Shown here: positions 48,016 to 55,751 of the stretch, one piece after another
How positions within the stretch are numbered: the first letter of the stretch is position 1
Layout: each line of letters begins with the position of its first letter
The notes under the pieces: generated by a model
Told to the model about the DNA's origin: nothing
Seen by the model: only the letters and a program-made list of their open reading frames with translations
Databases searched by the model: none
Translations under genes and position numbers: made by a program
IMG/VR virus record: IMGVR_UViG_3300035703_000091
Span: 1 to 63,441 of that record
DNA from: a virus
Reading direction: 5' to 3' (one strand)
DNA: 63,441 nucleotides

Positions 48016-48055
48016 TTGACAGGGTGCGGGATGCGTGGTTTTATTCCGGCATCAA
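48006..48055 (+). promoter_or_regulatory. Accessory promoter with dyad operator
   Basis: The block GATTTATCGGTTGACA (48006-48021) supplies -35 TTGACA (48016-48021); a 17-base spacer leads to -10 TTTTAT (48039-48044). The dyad GATGC...GCATC (48030-48052) spans the -10 around GGTTTTATTCC. The gene starts at 48072. Confidence 0.75.
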
Positions 48056-48071
48056 GAACGGAGTCGCAGTC

Positions 48072-48338
48072 ATGACCGCCAAGATTCACCCGCAAATCCG
48101 AGACGCCTTCAATGCTGGCGTTCTCGCTTCGCCCGGCGCTCAATGCCCTCATATCTGGTCGTCGGATTGCTTTGAGGCATGGGAAGCCGGGCGCGCGCTG
48201 GCGTCGCAGGGCCACGACGTCGAGTCGCTGGTCAAAAAGTCCCGCGCGACCTTCACGGCCCGCCTTTCCAGCGGGCGCGAAGTTTCCGCGACCGTCCGCT
48301 ATGTCGGCAAGGGCTCGCATCAAATCGCCCTCTCCTAA
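48072..48338 (+). CDS. Hypothetical protein
   Basis: An 88-aa protein (MTAKIHPQIRDAFNAGVLAS...) with a helical N-terminus (CFEAWEAGRALASQGHDVESLVKK) and a beta-rich end (FTARLSSGREVSATVRYVG). It is the first gene of a short cassette under the 48.0-kb promoter. No family is recognised. Confidence 0.55.
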   Translation: MTAKIHPQIRDAFNAGVLASPGAQCPHIWSSDCFEAWEAGRALASQGHDVESLVKKSRATFTARLSSGREVSATVRYVGKGSHQIALS

Positions 48339-48369
48339 CCCCATCCCTCCCGCACAAGGACTCACGCCC

Positions 48370-48714
48370 ATGGCCACCCTCGCCCCCAGCGTCTTCAACG
48401 TCAGCCCCATGCGCGACATGGGCTCGCCCAGCGGCGAAGACGAAACTTGGTTCGTTCCGTGCGAAGCGGAGGACGCCGAACAATGGACGGTATTTTATAC
48501 TCCGAGAGGCGAGCGCGCCGATCCTTTACCCGTAGCAGACTTCGCCACTAAAGATGAAGCGGACAAGCTTGCGGCGGAAATCGTCAACCTTCGCCCCGGC
48601 GACGTTTTCGAGACGATGCACGGATGGTTCGTCGTGATCGACTCGCATGACTTCGCCGCTGACGGCCCCATGACCGAGGCCGAGGCGCGCGAACACGGCG
48701 ACACGTTCGCCTAA
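48370..48714 (+). CDS. Hypothetical acidic protein
   Basis: A 114-aa, strongly acidic protein (MATLAPSVFNVSPMRDMGSPSG...) with aromatic clusters (WTVFYTPRGERAD, GWFVVIDSHDF). Acidic DNA-mimic-like composition occurs among anti-defence proteins, but nothing specific supports that here. A GGACTC stretch upstream serves as a weak ribosome site. Confidence 0.5.
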   Translation: MATLAPSVFNVSPMRDMGSPSGEDETWFVPCEAEDAEQWTVFYTPRGERADPLPVADFATKDEADKLAAEIVNLRPGDVFETMHGWFVVIDSHDFAADGPMTEAEAREHGDTFA

Positions 48715-48746
48715 GCCCCATCCCCTCCCGAACAAGGACTCACGCC

Positions 48747-48998
48747 ATGCGCCGTCACCTTCTCCCCTTCGCCGCCTTTCTCGCCTTCGCGTCCGCGCCT
48801 TGGATCATCGCCGCCGACGCGGCGAAGCTGGCGCGCCAGTGCGCGACCGACTCGGAATGCGCCGCCATGCACGGCGGGAGCGGCGACCCCGTCCCCATGC
48901 CGCGCCTAGTCGCCTTCGGATGCGACGGCGCGGCGGGCCCGCTCTATGCGCGCGAGGAGTCGGACCTGCCCCGTTGCGACGTTGTCGAGACGTTCTAG
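48747..48998 (+). CDS. Small secreted protein
   Basis: An 83-aa protein with a signal peptide (RRHLLPFAAFLAFASAPWIIA) and four mature cysteines (RQCATDSECAAMHGG, FGCDGA, PRCDVVE) that may form disulfides in the periplasm. The same short C-terminal plan (YACHD.SGPVYLSERAEAPDC) recurs in the lipoprotein at 52307, so the two may be related. Perhaps an envelope-acting exclusion factor; inference only. Confidence 0.55.
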   Translation: MRRHLLPFAAFLAFASAPWIIAADAAKLARQCATDSECAAMHGGSGDPVPMPRLVAFGCDGAAGPLYAREESDLPRCDVVETF

Positions 48999-49031
48999 GG
49001 CCGCGCCTTCACCCGCTTCGCCGTCGTCCGA

Positions 49032-49310
49032 ATGAACGACTCGGACTTTTGGCGGCTGACGCATCTTCGGAGCGGGGCAAGCGTCGACTCTATCCTTCCC
49101 GCCCTCCCGCGCAAGCTGACCATGGCGGATAAACTCGCCGTTGCGGCGGCCTTTGAAACGCTGACGTATTGCGATTGGTCGGCGTTCGACTCCCTCCCTC
49201 AAGTCACGCTCGAGACGAAGGACGCGCCCCGGCTGACGCCCTCGCCCTCGCTCCGCGTGACTATGGATGAAATGCGGCGCGTTGCGTGGCAAGCCTTGGG
49301 AGTCGCCTAA
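49032..49310 (+). CDS. Hypothetical protein
   Basis: A 92-aa protein (MNDSDFWRLTHLRSGASVDS...) ending in a helix (TMDEMRRVAWQALGVA). No family is recognised. It is spaced 33 bases from the previous gene and its TAA overlaps the next ATG. Confidence 0.5.
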   Translation: MNDSDFWRLTHLRSGASVDSILPALPRKLTMADKLAVAAAFETLTYCDWSAFDSLPQVTLETKDAPRLTPSPSLRVTMDEMRRVAWQALGVA

Positions 49311-49507
49311 TGGCCGCCCCCATCATTCCCGACCTGCCGCACGGCTGCGGCTCTTGGATCATCGTCCGCAAGGGGACGCTGGACTCGGTCGCGGAGTTTT
49401 TCGACCGCGCCACGGTCGAGCGCGTCAACGGCGAGCGTTACGACGCCCTCACGGCGCTCGATTACCTGGGCCGCCTCAATCGCCAGATACGGGACGCGGG
49501 AGCCTAA
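49310..49507 (+). CDS. Hypothetical protein
   Basis: A 65-aa protein (MAAPIIPDLPHGCGSWIIVRK...), with a helical end (YDALTALDYLGRLNRQIRDAG). ATG 49310 overlaps the previous TAA; a longer start is less likely. It converges on the next gene with a four-base stop overlap. Confidence 0.5.
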   Translation: MAAPIIPDLPHGCGSWIIVRKGTLDSVAEFFDRATVERVNGERYDALTALDYLGRLNRQIRDAGA

Positions 49508-50100
49508 ACCGCTCCCGTCTCCGCCCATCGCACTAGCAGCCGCCCATATATCGGCCCAAACTCGCGCCGGACGGTGCCGGCGACTATCTCGAGCGCGTCG
49601 AGCCGTTCGGGCACGTCGGCGCCTGTTTGCAGCTTCCCCATGACGATTAGGGGAAGGCGGCTCTTACCCTTGCGTCTGACGACTAGCGCCCCGCCGAACG
49701 TCTCAATGACGAAAGGCTTACGCTTGGACCGTGCCGCGCTCCGCAAAGTCCGGCGGACCTGCGTATGCGTCCCCACGCGCGAGATGGCGCCGCCGGGATA
49801 GGTGGGAACAAAAAGCTTGCCGCGCTTCTCCTCCCCGATCCCGACGACGTGCCGCCCCATGTAGCGGTCCACGCTCCCGACTTGGGCGTTTAGGTTGCCC
49901 GACGACGCCGGGCGCATCCTCACGCCCTTGTCGATCCACGTCCGCCGCTTGTGAAAGACCTTGTGACCCGCGCGCCAGTAGGGCACGGCCTTTTCAGCCG
50001 TGAACGTGAGCGACTTTGCCGCCATGACGCGCGACACACTGGCCAGCCTGTTTAGGCGGCGCAGATCGCGGCCGTCGAGCGTGAGGACGATTTCAGTCAT
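49504..50100 (-). CDS. Unknown protein of structural character
   Basis: A 198-aa basic, beta-rich protein (MTEIVLTLDGRDLRRLNRLAS...) with FTAEKAVPYWRAGHKVFHKRRTW, GSVDRYMGRHVVGIGEEKRG and FVIETFGGALVVRRKGKSRLP. The pattern loosely recalls phage minor tail Z/HK97 gp10-like completion proteins, but it is far from the late operon. It may be a captured structural gene or an unrelated accessory function. Confidence 0.5.
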   Translation of the reverse strand: MTEIVLTLDGRDLRRLNRLASVSRVMAAKSLTFTAEKAVPYWRAGHKVFHKRRTWIDKGVRMRPASSGNLNAQVGSVDRYMGRHVVGIGEEKRGKLFVPTYPGGAISRVGTHTQVRRTLRSAARSKRKPFVIETFGGALVVRRKGKSRLPLIVMGKLQTGADVPERLDALEIVAGTVRREFGPIYGRLLVRWAETGAV

Positions 50101-50123
50101 GCGATTTTCCGCATATCCGCGCC

Positions 50124-50528
50124 CTATGCGCCTTCGGGCATAAGCGGCGCACCCTCCTGCACGATGGCGCGCACGGCCGCGCGGGCCTCGTCTAGGCTCC
50201 GCATCTTCGCCACGCGCACGTCAAAACCGAGGCCGCGCAAGAGCGCGTGTCGGGCCTTCTGATCGGCATTGAGCGAGCCGCCGTCCGCCTTGTTTTCCAG
50301 CAGGATCAGGCGAGCGCCGGGGAAGTAGAATCGCAGGTCCGGCTCCCCGGCCTTCATGCCGGTTGCGCGCGCAAGGTCGCGCTGGCCTGGGTGCAGCCTC
50401 ACGCCCTCTAGCCCGGCGGCATAGGCGAAGGCGTGGCCGGCGGCGAGCAACGCCTCGCATTCGGCGACCTGCTCCGCTTGCAAGCGCCATTCGGGAATGC
50501 GGTTTGAGGTTCGGTCGGCGGCGGCCAT
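50124..50528 (-). CDS. VRR-NUC-like nuclease
   Basis: A 134-aa protein with the PD-(D/E)XK pattern of VRR-NUC domains: AGEPDLRFYFPGARLILLENK (D then ExK) near residue 60-78, followed by ADQKARHALLRGLGFDVRV. Such small nucleases occur alone in phages and cut or process DNA. It is the middle gene of a leftward three-gene island. Confidence 0.75.
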   Translation of the reverse strand: MAAADRTSNRIPEWRLQAEQVAECEALLAAGHAFAYAAGLEGVRLHPGQRDLARATGMKAGEPDLRFYFPGARLILLENKADGGSLNADQKARHALLRGLGFDVRVAKMRSLDEARAAVRAIVQEGAPLMPEGA

Positions 50529-50583
50529 GCGAAAAACCCTAGGCCTTGCGGGCCTAGGGGTCGCGGCGGGTTGGGTGGCGGGC

Positions 50584-50784
50584 TTAGCCCAGATAAACCG
50601 GCTTCAGGCCGCGAGCCGCGCACCATTCGCGCACCTCTTGTTCCGTGCCCAGATAAGCCGCCTCGCGGGTCCAGTTCCAGCACGACTCATCGCGGACATA
50701 GACGCGGAAGTTACAGCCGGGACCGGAGCCGTTGCGGTCGGCGCAATAGCGGGCCTCGTCGGCGGGAATGGGGGTGCTGGTCAT
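50584..50784 (-). CDS. Small Cys-rich hypothetical protein
   Basis: A 66-aa protein (MTSTPIPADEARYCADRNGSG...) with cysteines ARYCAD, GPGCNF, ESCWNW and EWCAARG, enough for a metal site or disulfides. It begins the leftward island behind its own promoter (50812-50839). Function unknown. Confidence 0.55.
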   Translation of the reverse strand: MTSTPIPADEARYCADRNGSGPGCNFRVYVRDESCWNWTREAAYLGTEQEVREWCAARGLKPVYLG

Positions 50785-50810
50785 CTCGTTAACTCCATTT
50801 CTGATGCGCC

Positions 50811-50892
50811 CATCATGCCTGAATAAAAACGCACGTCAAGCGGATTTATCCGTTGACATGGCGGATGACATGCGGTTTTATTCCGTCATCAA
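50811..50892. promoter_or_regulatory. Divergent promoter pair with shared operators
   Basis: Minus strand: TTGACG (50834-50839), 16 bases, CATGAT (50812-50817). Plus strand: GATTTATCCGTTGACA (50843-50858), 17 bases, TTTTAT (50876-50881), with dyad GATGAC...GTCATC (50864-50889) over the -10. The two -35 regions form a near-palindrome around ATTTAT. It drives the leftward nuclease island and the rightward cassette. Confidence 0.75.
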
Positions 50893-50907
50893 CCGATGGA
50901 GACCGCC

Positions 50908-51444
50908 ATGACCAACCGCCCCGCCGATATGGAAGCCGCCCGCGAACTGGCCTTGTTCGCTGAAAACGACGGCGACCTGTACCGCTCGCGCATCCTGCCG
51001 ATCATCGCCAATCTGGCGAAGAAAAAGGCCGCCGGGACGTATGACGCCGCGCTCGCCCTCAAGCTGTGGGGCTATGCCGCCGACGACGCGGCGAAGCGGT
51101 ACGCCAAAGCGCACGGCGGGTCGTTCGACGTGCCGACCCGCAAGGCCGTCGCGCCCATGCTGGCCGAGTCCTACGCCGAACATCTGGCCGAAGAGGCGCA
51201 GACTCTCACCCTTCGCAAGCTGTGGACGGTATCGGCCATCAAGGCCGCTCACGAGGCCGCCGGGGGCGTGTTCTTCGATCGGTCGCACATGAGGGCGAAC
51301 GGCGAGACGCTTAAGTCCTTCTCGGTCGAGATCAGGCACGGCAACGTCTACCTGATGCGCGACCGCGACGGCGCGGCGTGGTTCTTCAACCCCGCCACGG
51401 GCCGGTTGGATAAGTCCAACCACGGCACGGCCCATCGCGGCTGA
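50908..51444 (+). CDS. Hypothetical protein
   Basis: A 178-aa protein. ATG 50908 (MTNRPADMEAARELALFAEN) has GGAG seven bases upstream; an ATG four codons earlier is possible. The first two thirds are helical (LKLWGYAADDAAKRYAKAHGG, MLAESYAEHLAEEAQTL) and the last third is beta-rich (FSVEIRHGNVYLMRDRDG). Small helical proteins of this kind are frequent in alphaproteobacterial plasmids and phages; no function is assigned. Confidence 0.55.
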   Translation: MTNRPADMEAARELALFAENDGDLYRSRILPIIANLAKKKAAGTYDAALALKLWGYAADDAAKRYAKAHGGSFDVPTRKAVAPMLAESYAEHLAEEAQTLTLRKLWTVSAIKAAHEAAGGVFFDRSHMRANGETLKSFSVEIRHGNVYLMRDRDGAAWFFNPATGRLDKSNHGTAHRG

Positions 51445-51479
51445 CCGCCATTCCCCGCCCTCGCCTTTGGAGCCTGACC

Positions 51480-51839
51480 ATGACACCCGCCGACGCCCTC
51501 GCCGCCATCATCGCAGAATGGGACTCGGGCCGCTCCGGCTGGCGCGATGACCTGTCCGCCCGTCTCGACGGCCTGTCGGAGGTGATCGAGAAGGCGCGCG
51601 GCGTGTCTGTGCCGCCCATCCTGACCGAACGCCAGAACAGCGGCGACGCCCCGATCCAAGGCCAAGCCGCCGCCATCGTCCACGACGGCGCCCGCTATCT
51701 GGCGCGCTTCCCGCTCGCCATCATGACCCGCTCCGAGGCATGGGACGCCGCGACCCGCTGGCGCGACGAGAACGCGCCCGGCGCCGTCGTCGGCTGGTTC
51801 ACGGGCCGCATGATGCCGATTTTCGAGAACGCACAATGA
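51480..51839 (+). CDS. Hypothetical protein
   Basis: A 119-aa protein (MTPADALAAIIAEWDSGRSG...) with a helical N-terminal half and a beta-rich C-terminal half (ARYLARFPLAIMTRSEAWDAA). No family is recognised. Its stop overlaps the next ATG by four bases. Confidence 0.5.
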   Translation: MTPADALAAIIAEWDSGRSGWRDDLSARLDGLSEVIEKARGVSVPPILTERQNSGDAPIQGQAAAIVHDGARYLARFPLAIMTRSEAWDAATRWRDENAPGAVVGWFTGRMMPIFENAQ

Positions 51840-52027
51840 CCGCCCCGCTCTACTCCCTGACCGTCAAGCGAGAACTGGCGACGCGATACAGCGTCAACGA
51901 GACGACGCGGGCTCTTTCAGCCGCGCGCGACGCCTTCCCCGGCCACACCCTAAGCGTTGAAGCGGACGGCCAAGGCCGGTTTCTCATCGCATCGGAGGGG
52001 CGCGTTGCGCGCTGGCTTCGCCAATGA
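51836..52027 (+). CDS. Hypothetical protein
   Basis: A 63-aa protein (MTAPLYSLTVKRELATRYSV...) with a small alpha/beta look. Four-base overlaps at both ends identify the start. Function unknown. Confidence 0.5.
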   Translation: MTAPLYSLTVKRELATRYSVNETTRALSAARDAFPGHTLSVEADGQGRFLIASEGRVARWLRQ

Positions 52028-52140
52028 CCGCCCGCCTGTGGCGCGACGCCGCCGTGACCGCCCTTTTCGCCGCCCTGTTCTGCGCCGGCCTCGCCCTGAT
52101 GCCTGAGCGCCCGCCCGTGACCTGTGAGGCCAACCGATGA
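52024..52140 (+). CDS. Small single-pass membrane protein
   Basis: A 38-aa protein: basic start (MTARLWRDAAV) then a hydrophobic helix (TALFAALFCAGLALMP) and a polar tail (ERPPVTCEANR). It is too short for usual ORF cutoffs but has ATGA overlaps with both neighbours. Function unknown. Confidence 0.5.
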   Translation: MTARLWRDAAVTALFAALFCAGLALMPERPPVTCEANR

Positions 52141-52310
52141 ACCGAACCGAAGCCCGCGCGCTCGCTGAACGCGCCCTGACCCTTCCCCGCATCGTCGCGG
52201 CCACTCCGCGCAAGTCGGGTGGCTCCTACTCGGTCCACATCACGGCCGAGCACGGGGCGACCGTCTGGCACAAGGCCGACGACGACTCCCGCTGGAATCC
52301 GCCCGCATGA
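52137..52310 (+). CDS. Small hypothetical protein
   Basis: A 57-aa protein (MNRTEARALAERALTLPRIV...) with a helical N-terminus and a beta-rich end (YSVHITAEHGATVWHKADDD). It too overlaps both neighbours by four bases. Function unknown. Confidence 0.5.
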   Translation: MNRTEARALAERALTLPRIVAATPRKSGGSYSVHITAEHGATVWHKADDDSRWNPPA

Positions 52311-52618
52311 CCCGCCGCGCCCTTCTCGCCGCCGCGTCCGCCCTGGCGCTCGCTTCCTGCGAACCGGCGCCCGACGTGCAGCTTGTGGCCTACGCCTGCC
52401 ACGACGCGAGCGGGCCCGTCTACCTGTCGGAGCGGGCCGAGGCTCCCGACTGTCCCGAGGTCGGCCCGCGCGGTGATCCCCGCCCCGACTATGAGCGGTG
52501 CTTAGATCGGGCCATCCGCGCCGACTGGCGCGGCGACTATGCCGAGGCGTCCGCCTGGTATGGGGCCGCCGACGCGGCGAAGGCGGGGCAACCGTGCCCG
52601 TCGTGGGTGCGGTTCTGA
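52307..52618 (+). CDS. Small lipoprotein
   Basis: A 103-aa protein with a type II signal (RRALLAAASALALASC, lipobox Cys near residue 18). The mature part has paired cysteines (YACHDASGPVYLSERAEAPDC and later ERCLDR, QPCPSW). A similar short module follows the signal peptide of the 48747 gene. Outer-membrane location suggests superinfection exclusion as one possibility, not tested. Confidence 0.6.
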   Translation: MTRRALLAAASALALASCEPAPDVQLVAYACHDASGPVYLSERAEAPDCPEVGPRGDPRPDYERCLDRAIRADWRGDYAEASAWYGAADAAKAGQPCPSWVRF

Positions 52619-52912
52619 GGGGCGGCGGTAAAGGGGGGTTTCGGGGTAAACGGGGTTTAGCCTATAGAGACTCCTGCTAACACGGGAATAAAACCAAATA
52701 TAAAAAGGCTCCCCCCTCTAAACCCTCTATACTAAATCTAACCTACCTATATATATGATATATAAGGATTATTTCTAGGTAGGTTTCCATTGTGTTTAAG
52801 GGGGTAACACATTTTGGCCACAAACCACCGCAGACAGGCTGTCACAAAAGTTTCACACACAGCCGCCCGAATATGTGGTTTTATTCCTTCATCGCTTTAG
52901 GAGATTTCAGCC
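52619..52912. other. AT-rich island, candidate replication origin
   Basis: A gene-free region strikingly richer in A+T than its surroundings. It has a perfect 10-bp inverted repeat AACCTACCTA/TAGGTAGGTT (52740-52785) around a TATATATGATATATA loop, GGGGTTT/GGGGTAAAC repeats at 52632-52659, the palindrome GACAGGCTGTC near 52834, and a minus-strand operator core GGAATAAAACC (52685-52695). Easily melted sequence and iteron-like repeats are typical of origins. At 52870-52894 an operator-type TTTTATTCC (52879-52887) precedes the next gene, with only a weak -35. Confidence 0.5.
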
Positions 52913-53293
52913 ATGACCACCGCCGCCCCCGAGATGACCGACTTCGAGCGCGATACCCTGTCCAATCTGGCCAGGGTCTACGGTATCGCCGCAATCCTCG
53001 AAGCTGCCACCCCCACCCCCACCGCCGACGACTTCGCCCGCGCCGTAAACCGCTGGGTCGGAGCCTCCGGCCGATCCAGCATCGACGCCGCCCGCGAGGC
53101 GCTGGACGCGATCACCCCCGCCGGGTTGCATCTGCGCCCCTCCGCCTCCGGCCACGCCGTGAACGTGCATCTGGCCGGTGAGAGCGAGTCCGTCGCCCTG
53201 TTCTACCTGAACGAACATCGCTCCCGCGTCCGCTCGCCGCGTCTGGTGAAGCTGGCCTGGGCCGCGATCTTGGCCATGGGAGAGGCGAAATGA
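52913..53293 (+). CDS. Hypothetical protein
   Basis: A 126-aa protein (MTTAAPEMTDFERDTLSNLAR...), helical first half and a mixed second half (VNVHLAGESESVALFYLNEHRS). It begins right after the AT-rich island under the operator-type element at 52870. If the island is an origin, this could encode an initiator, but no initiator motif is seen. Confidence 0.5.
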   Translation: MTTAAPEMTDFERDTLSNLARVYGIAAILEAATPTPTADDFARAVNRWVGASGRSSIDAAREALDAITPAGLHLRPSASGHAVNVHLAGESESVALFYLNEHRSRVRSPRLVKLAWAAILAMGEAK

Positions 53294-53682
53294 GCGCCGC
53301 CTTCACCCTCGACACGTCGGGCTCGATATGGAGCGCGCCGGAGGGCATCGCCCGACGCCTCATGACGTGGCGCGACCTCTCGCCCTTCGCGCAAGGCTAT
53401 GTGGAGGCGATGTTTACGGCGTCCTATGGCGACATTCGCGCCGACATAGCCGGAGCCCAGGGCTGGGATGGCGACCGCGAACCCGCCTTCGCCGACCTCG
53501 CCCCGGAAACCCTCGCGCGGATCATCGCGGACTGTGAGGCTTTCGTGGCGGAGCCGACCGTCATCGTGGACGCCAGATACGGACGCAACTTCTGGCGCGT
53601 CCGCCAGCGCGGCGACCTACCCAAGTTCCCGCCCCTGACCGTCCAGCTTGGCGACGACGGCAAGGTGAGATTTGCCGACTGA
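53290..53682 (+). CDS. Hypothetical protein
   Basis: A 130-aa protein (MSAAFTLDTSGSIWSAPEGI...). The middle contains FAQGYVEAMFTASYGD and the end is strand-rich (NFWRVRQRGDLPKFPPLTVQLGD). Its TGA begins the GATTTATC block of the next promoter. Function unknown. Confidence 0.5.
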   Translation: MSAAFTLDTSGSIWSAPEGIARRLMTWRDLSPFAQGYVEAMFTASYGDIRADIAGAQGWDGDREPAFADLAPETLARIIADCEAFVAEPTVIVDARYGRNFWRVRQRGDLPKFPPLTVQLGDDGKVRFAD

Positions 53683-53729
53683 TTTATCCGTTGACACCCT
53701 CCCCGATGCGTGGTTTTATTCCCGCATCG
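53681..53729 (+). promoter_or_regulatory. Accessory promoter with dyad operator
   Basis: GATTTATCCGTTGACA (53681-53696), a 17-base spacer, then -10 TTTTAT (53714-53719). GATGC (53705-53709) and GCATC (53724-53728) form a dyad over the -10 around GGTTTTATTCCC. It is nearly identical to the 48.0-kb promoter. Confidence 0.75.
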
Positions 53730-53743
53730 AATAGGAGACACCG

Positions 53744-54190
53744 ATGACCACCGTCAGCTTCACCACGAAAAAGAGCCGTCACGCCGCCGCCGAAGAAATG
53801 GCCGCTACGCTCCGCTCCATCGCGCCCACCGCCGAAGTCACGATCGAACCGGAGGGCGACGTGTACGGCAAGCGCCGCGTCACCGTCCGCGCCAAGGTTC
53901 ACGGCGTCGAATCCAAGTGCGACCTGGACGGCGAGAGCATGGCTTGCGGCCTGGTGTCCTGGTACATCTACGGCCGCGAACCCGCCCGCTTCACCGACGC
54001 CTTCGCCTTCATGATCGGCGGCTCGATCAACACCTGCCACCGACAGAAAGCGACGGGCCCCTTCGCGCGCGGCAACCAGACGAAGCGTGGCCAGTACGAC
54101 CGCGCCGCGTGGCTCGAGATGACGTCGATTTGGGCCGCCGCGCTCGCCGACGTGGCGCTGGGGAATGAAGGCCGGGCGGTGACGCTGTGA
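53744..54190 (+). CDS. Hypothetical protein
   Basis: A 148-aa protein (MTTVSFTTKKSRHAAAEEMAA...). VTIEPEGDVYGKRRVTVRAKV is strand-rich and SWYIYGREPARFTDAFAFMIG is more hydrophobic. No family is recognised. It overlaps the next gene by four bases. Confidence 0.5.
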   Translation: MTTVSFTTKKSRHAAAEEMAATLRSIAPTAEVTIEPEGDVYGKRRVTVRAKVHGVESKCDLDGESMACGLVSWYIYGREPARFTDAFAFMIGGSINTCHRQKATGPFARGNQTKRGQYDRAAWLEMTSIWAAALADVALGNEGRAVTL

Positions 54191-54489
54191 CCCACACCTA
54201 CACCACCAAGCGCGAGAAGAACGGCGCGGCGCTGCAACTCTGCAAGATCGGCGGCTCCCGCTACCTGCGGATCGTTCGCGCCAGCGACGGCAAGATCGCC
54301 GCCCGTTGGGACGGCGCCCCGTTCTCGGGCAAGCTGGCCGACGCCTACGCGGCCTTCGATGCGGTCATGGACCGGCCCATGCCGGAGGGCGACGACTTCA
54401 CGGCCGACGACATGGCCTTCGGCGAGCGCCTGGGCCAGATGCTCAAGCGCACGAGCCCGACCTCGTATGAGGTTCGCCCCGCCGCCTGA
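54187..54489 (+). CDS. Hypothetical protein
   Basis: A 100-aa protein starting at GTG 54187 (coupled to the previous stop). An N-terminal beta part (YLRIVRASDGKIAARWDG) is followed by an acidic helical end. No function is assigned. Confidence 0.5.
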   Translation: MTHTYTTKREKNGAALQLCKIGGSRYLRIVRASDGKIAARWDGAPFSGKLADAYAAFDAVMDRPMPEGDDFTADDMAFGERLGQMLKRTSPTSYEVRPAA

Positions 54490-54534
54490 TTTATCGGTTG
54501 ACTTCGTTCCTAAGTTACGTTTTCATTCCTAGAT
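54488..54534 (+). promoter_or_regulatory. Accessory promoter, variant form
   Basis: GATTTATCGGTTGACT (54488-54503), 17 bases, TTTCAT (54521-54526). The TTTCATTCC element replaces TTTTATTCC and the flanking dyad is mostly lost, so repression may be weaker. The gene starts at 54555. Confidence 0.65.
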
Positions 54535-54554
54535 CAACAGCAAAGAGATTTCAG

Positions 54555-55715
54555 ATGACCAGCAAGGTTTATGCCTCCGGCGAGACGCCGATGGTGGGCG
54601 ACGTGGTGCGGCGTGACGAAGCCCCCTGGTTCGGCGTCGCGGTCGGCGACGTCGCGGCCGTGCGCGAGGTGCGTGACCTCGGCCAAGGGATCAAGCTGGA
54701 TCGCGGCGACGACGCCGCAACCCACTCGACCTGCACCTTCACCCTGATCGCCCGCGCCGGCGAGCCGGTGGAGTATCGGCCGGGCGACGTGGTGGAGGGG
54801 GTCGAAGAACCCATCATCACCGCCGTTCGCCCCGGCCGGAGGTACGTCATCAAGGCGCCGGAAAATGGTGGCAAGGCGCCCACCATCGACCTCGACGGCG
54901 ACCGCCGCTTCATCGGCAAACCGGCCGAGAACGTTCGCGCATCCGTCCGCCTGGTCCACCGCCCCGACGCCCCGGTCATCGCCACCCCCGACGCCCCGCC
55001 CATCGGCGTCCCCCTGACTGAAGGGACCGCGAAGCTGCTGCGGGCGGGCGATCTGGTGCGGGCGGAGTGGGACGACACGAGCCGCTGCGGGGGCTGGGCC
55101 GCCGGAGACGTCCTCACCATCACGGAAGGCGGAAGCAGCCTAGTCCGTTTCGTCGACAAGGATGGCGACCTCCGAGAGCGTCGTGCAGAAGGCTACACCT
55201 TCATCGGTCGCCCCGACGCCGAGGGCTGGGTGGCGTTCACCACCTGGCCCGAAGGGCTGGACGTCTCGAAGTTCGAGTTCAAATCGAAGAACGGCAATGT
55301 GTTCGGCGGCATCCCCAATCTCACACAGACCGACAACGCCAAGCGTCACGAGTCCGTAGCGATCACCGCCTTCCGCCTGCTGCCGGCCGACGAAGCACCG
55401 AAGATCAGCGCCATCGCCGACGTCGCCCGCGATCTGCGGCCAGGCGCCCGCGTTCGGGTCACTGTCGAGGGCCGCGTGAACCCACGCGGCGACGTCGTGA
55501 CCGACGCCGGCCCCTGGCTGCACCACCAGGCCGTGCCGCACGCCACCGCGATCGAGGTCATCGCCGACGCCCCGCTGGCCGTGGGCGACCGGGTCGTCGG
55601 CCCCTTCAGCGATGACGTCGGCGTGATCCGCCACATCGCGCACGAGTGCGCCGCGGTCGAGTTCGACGACGACTTCCGCATGATTGTGCTCAAGCGCCTG
55701 GGGCGGGCGGGGTGA
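54555..55715 (+). CDS. Large repetitive beta-rich protein of unknown function
   Basis: A 386-aa protein built of at least three related modules, each with a GDVVR/GDLVRAEWDD/GARVRVTVEG type strand, a Val-rich loop and an 'FIGRP/FIGKP' turn (RRFIGKPAENV, YTFIGRPDAEG). The modules resemble small SH3- or KOW-like barrels repeated in tandem. It is the largest accessory protein and has its own promoter. Binding to nucleic acid or protein is likely from the fold; the role is unknown. Confidence 0.55.
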   Translation: MTSKVYASGETPMVGDVVRRDEAPWFGVAVGDVAAVREVRDLGQGIKLDRGDDAATHSTCTFTLIARAGEPVEYRPGDVVEGVEEPIITAVRPGRRYVIKAPENGGKAPTIDLDGDRRFIGKPAENVRASVRLVHRPDAPVIATPDAPPIGVPLTEGTAKLLRAGDLVRAEWDDTSRCGGWAAGDVLTITEGGSSLVRFVDKDGDLRERRAEGYTFIGRPDAEGWVAFTTWPEGLDVSKFEFKSKNGNVFGGIPNLTQTDNAKRHESVAITAFRLLPADEAPKISAIADVARDLRPGARVRVTVEGRVNPRGDVVTDAGPWLHHQAVPHATAIEVIADAPLAVGDRVVGPFSDDVGVIRHIAHECAAVEFDDDFRMIVLKRLGRAG

Positions 55716-55751
55716 ACGCCCGCCAAGCCCTCCAACCCAAGGAGCCCTCCA

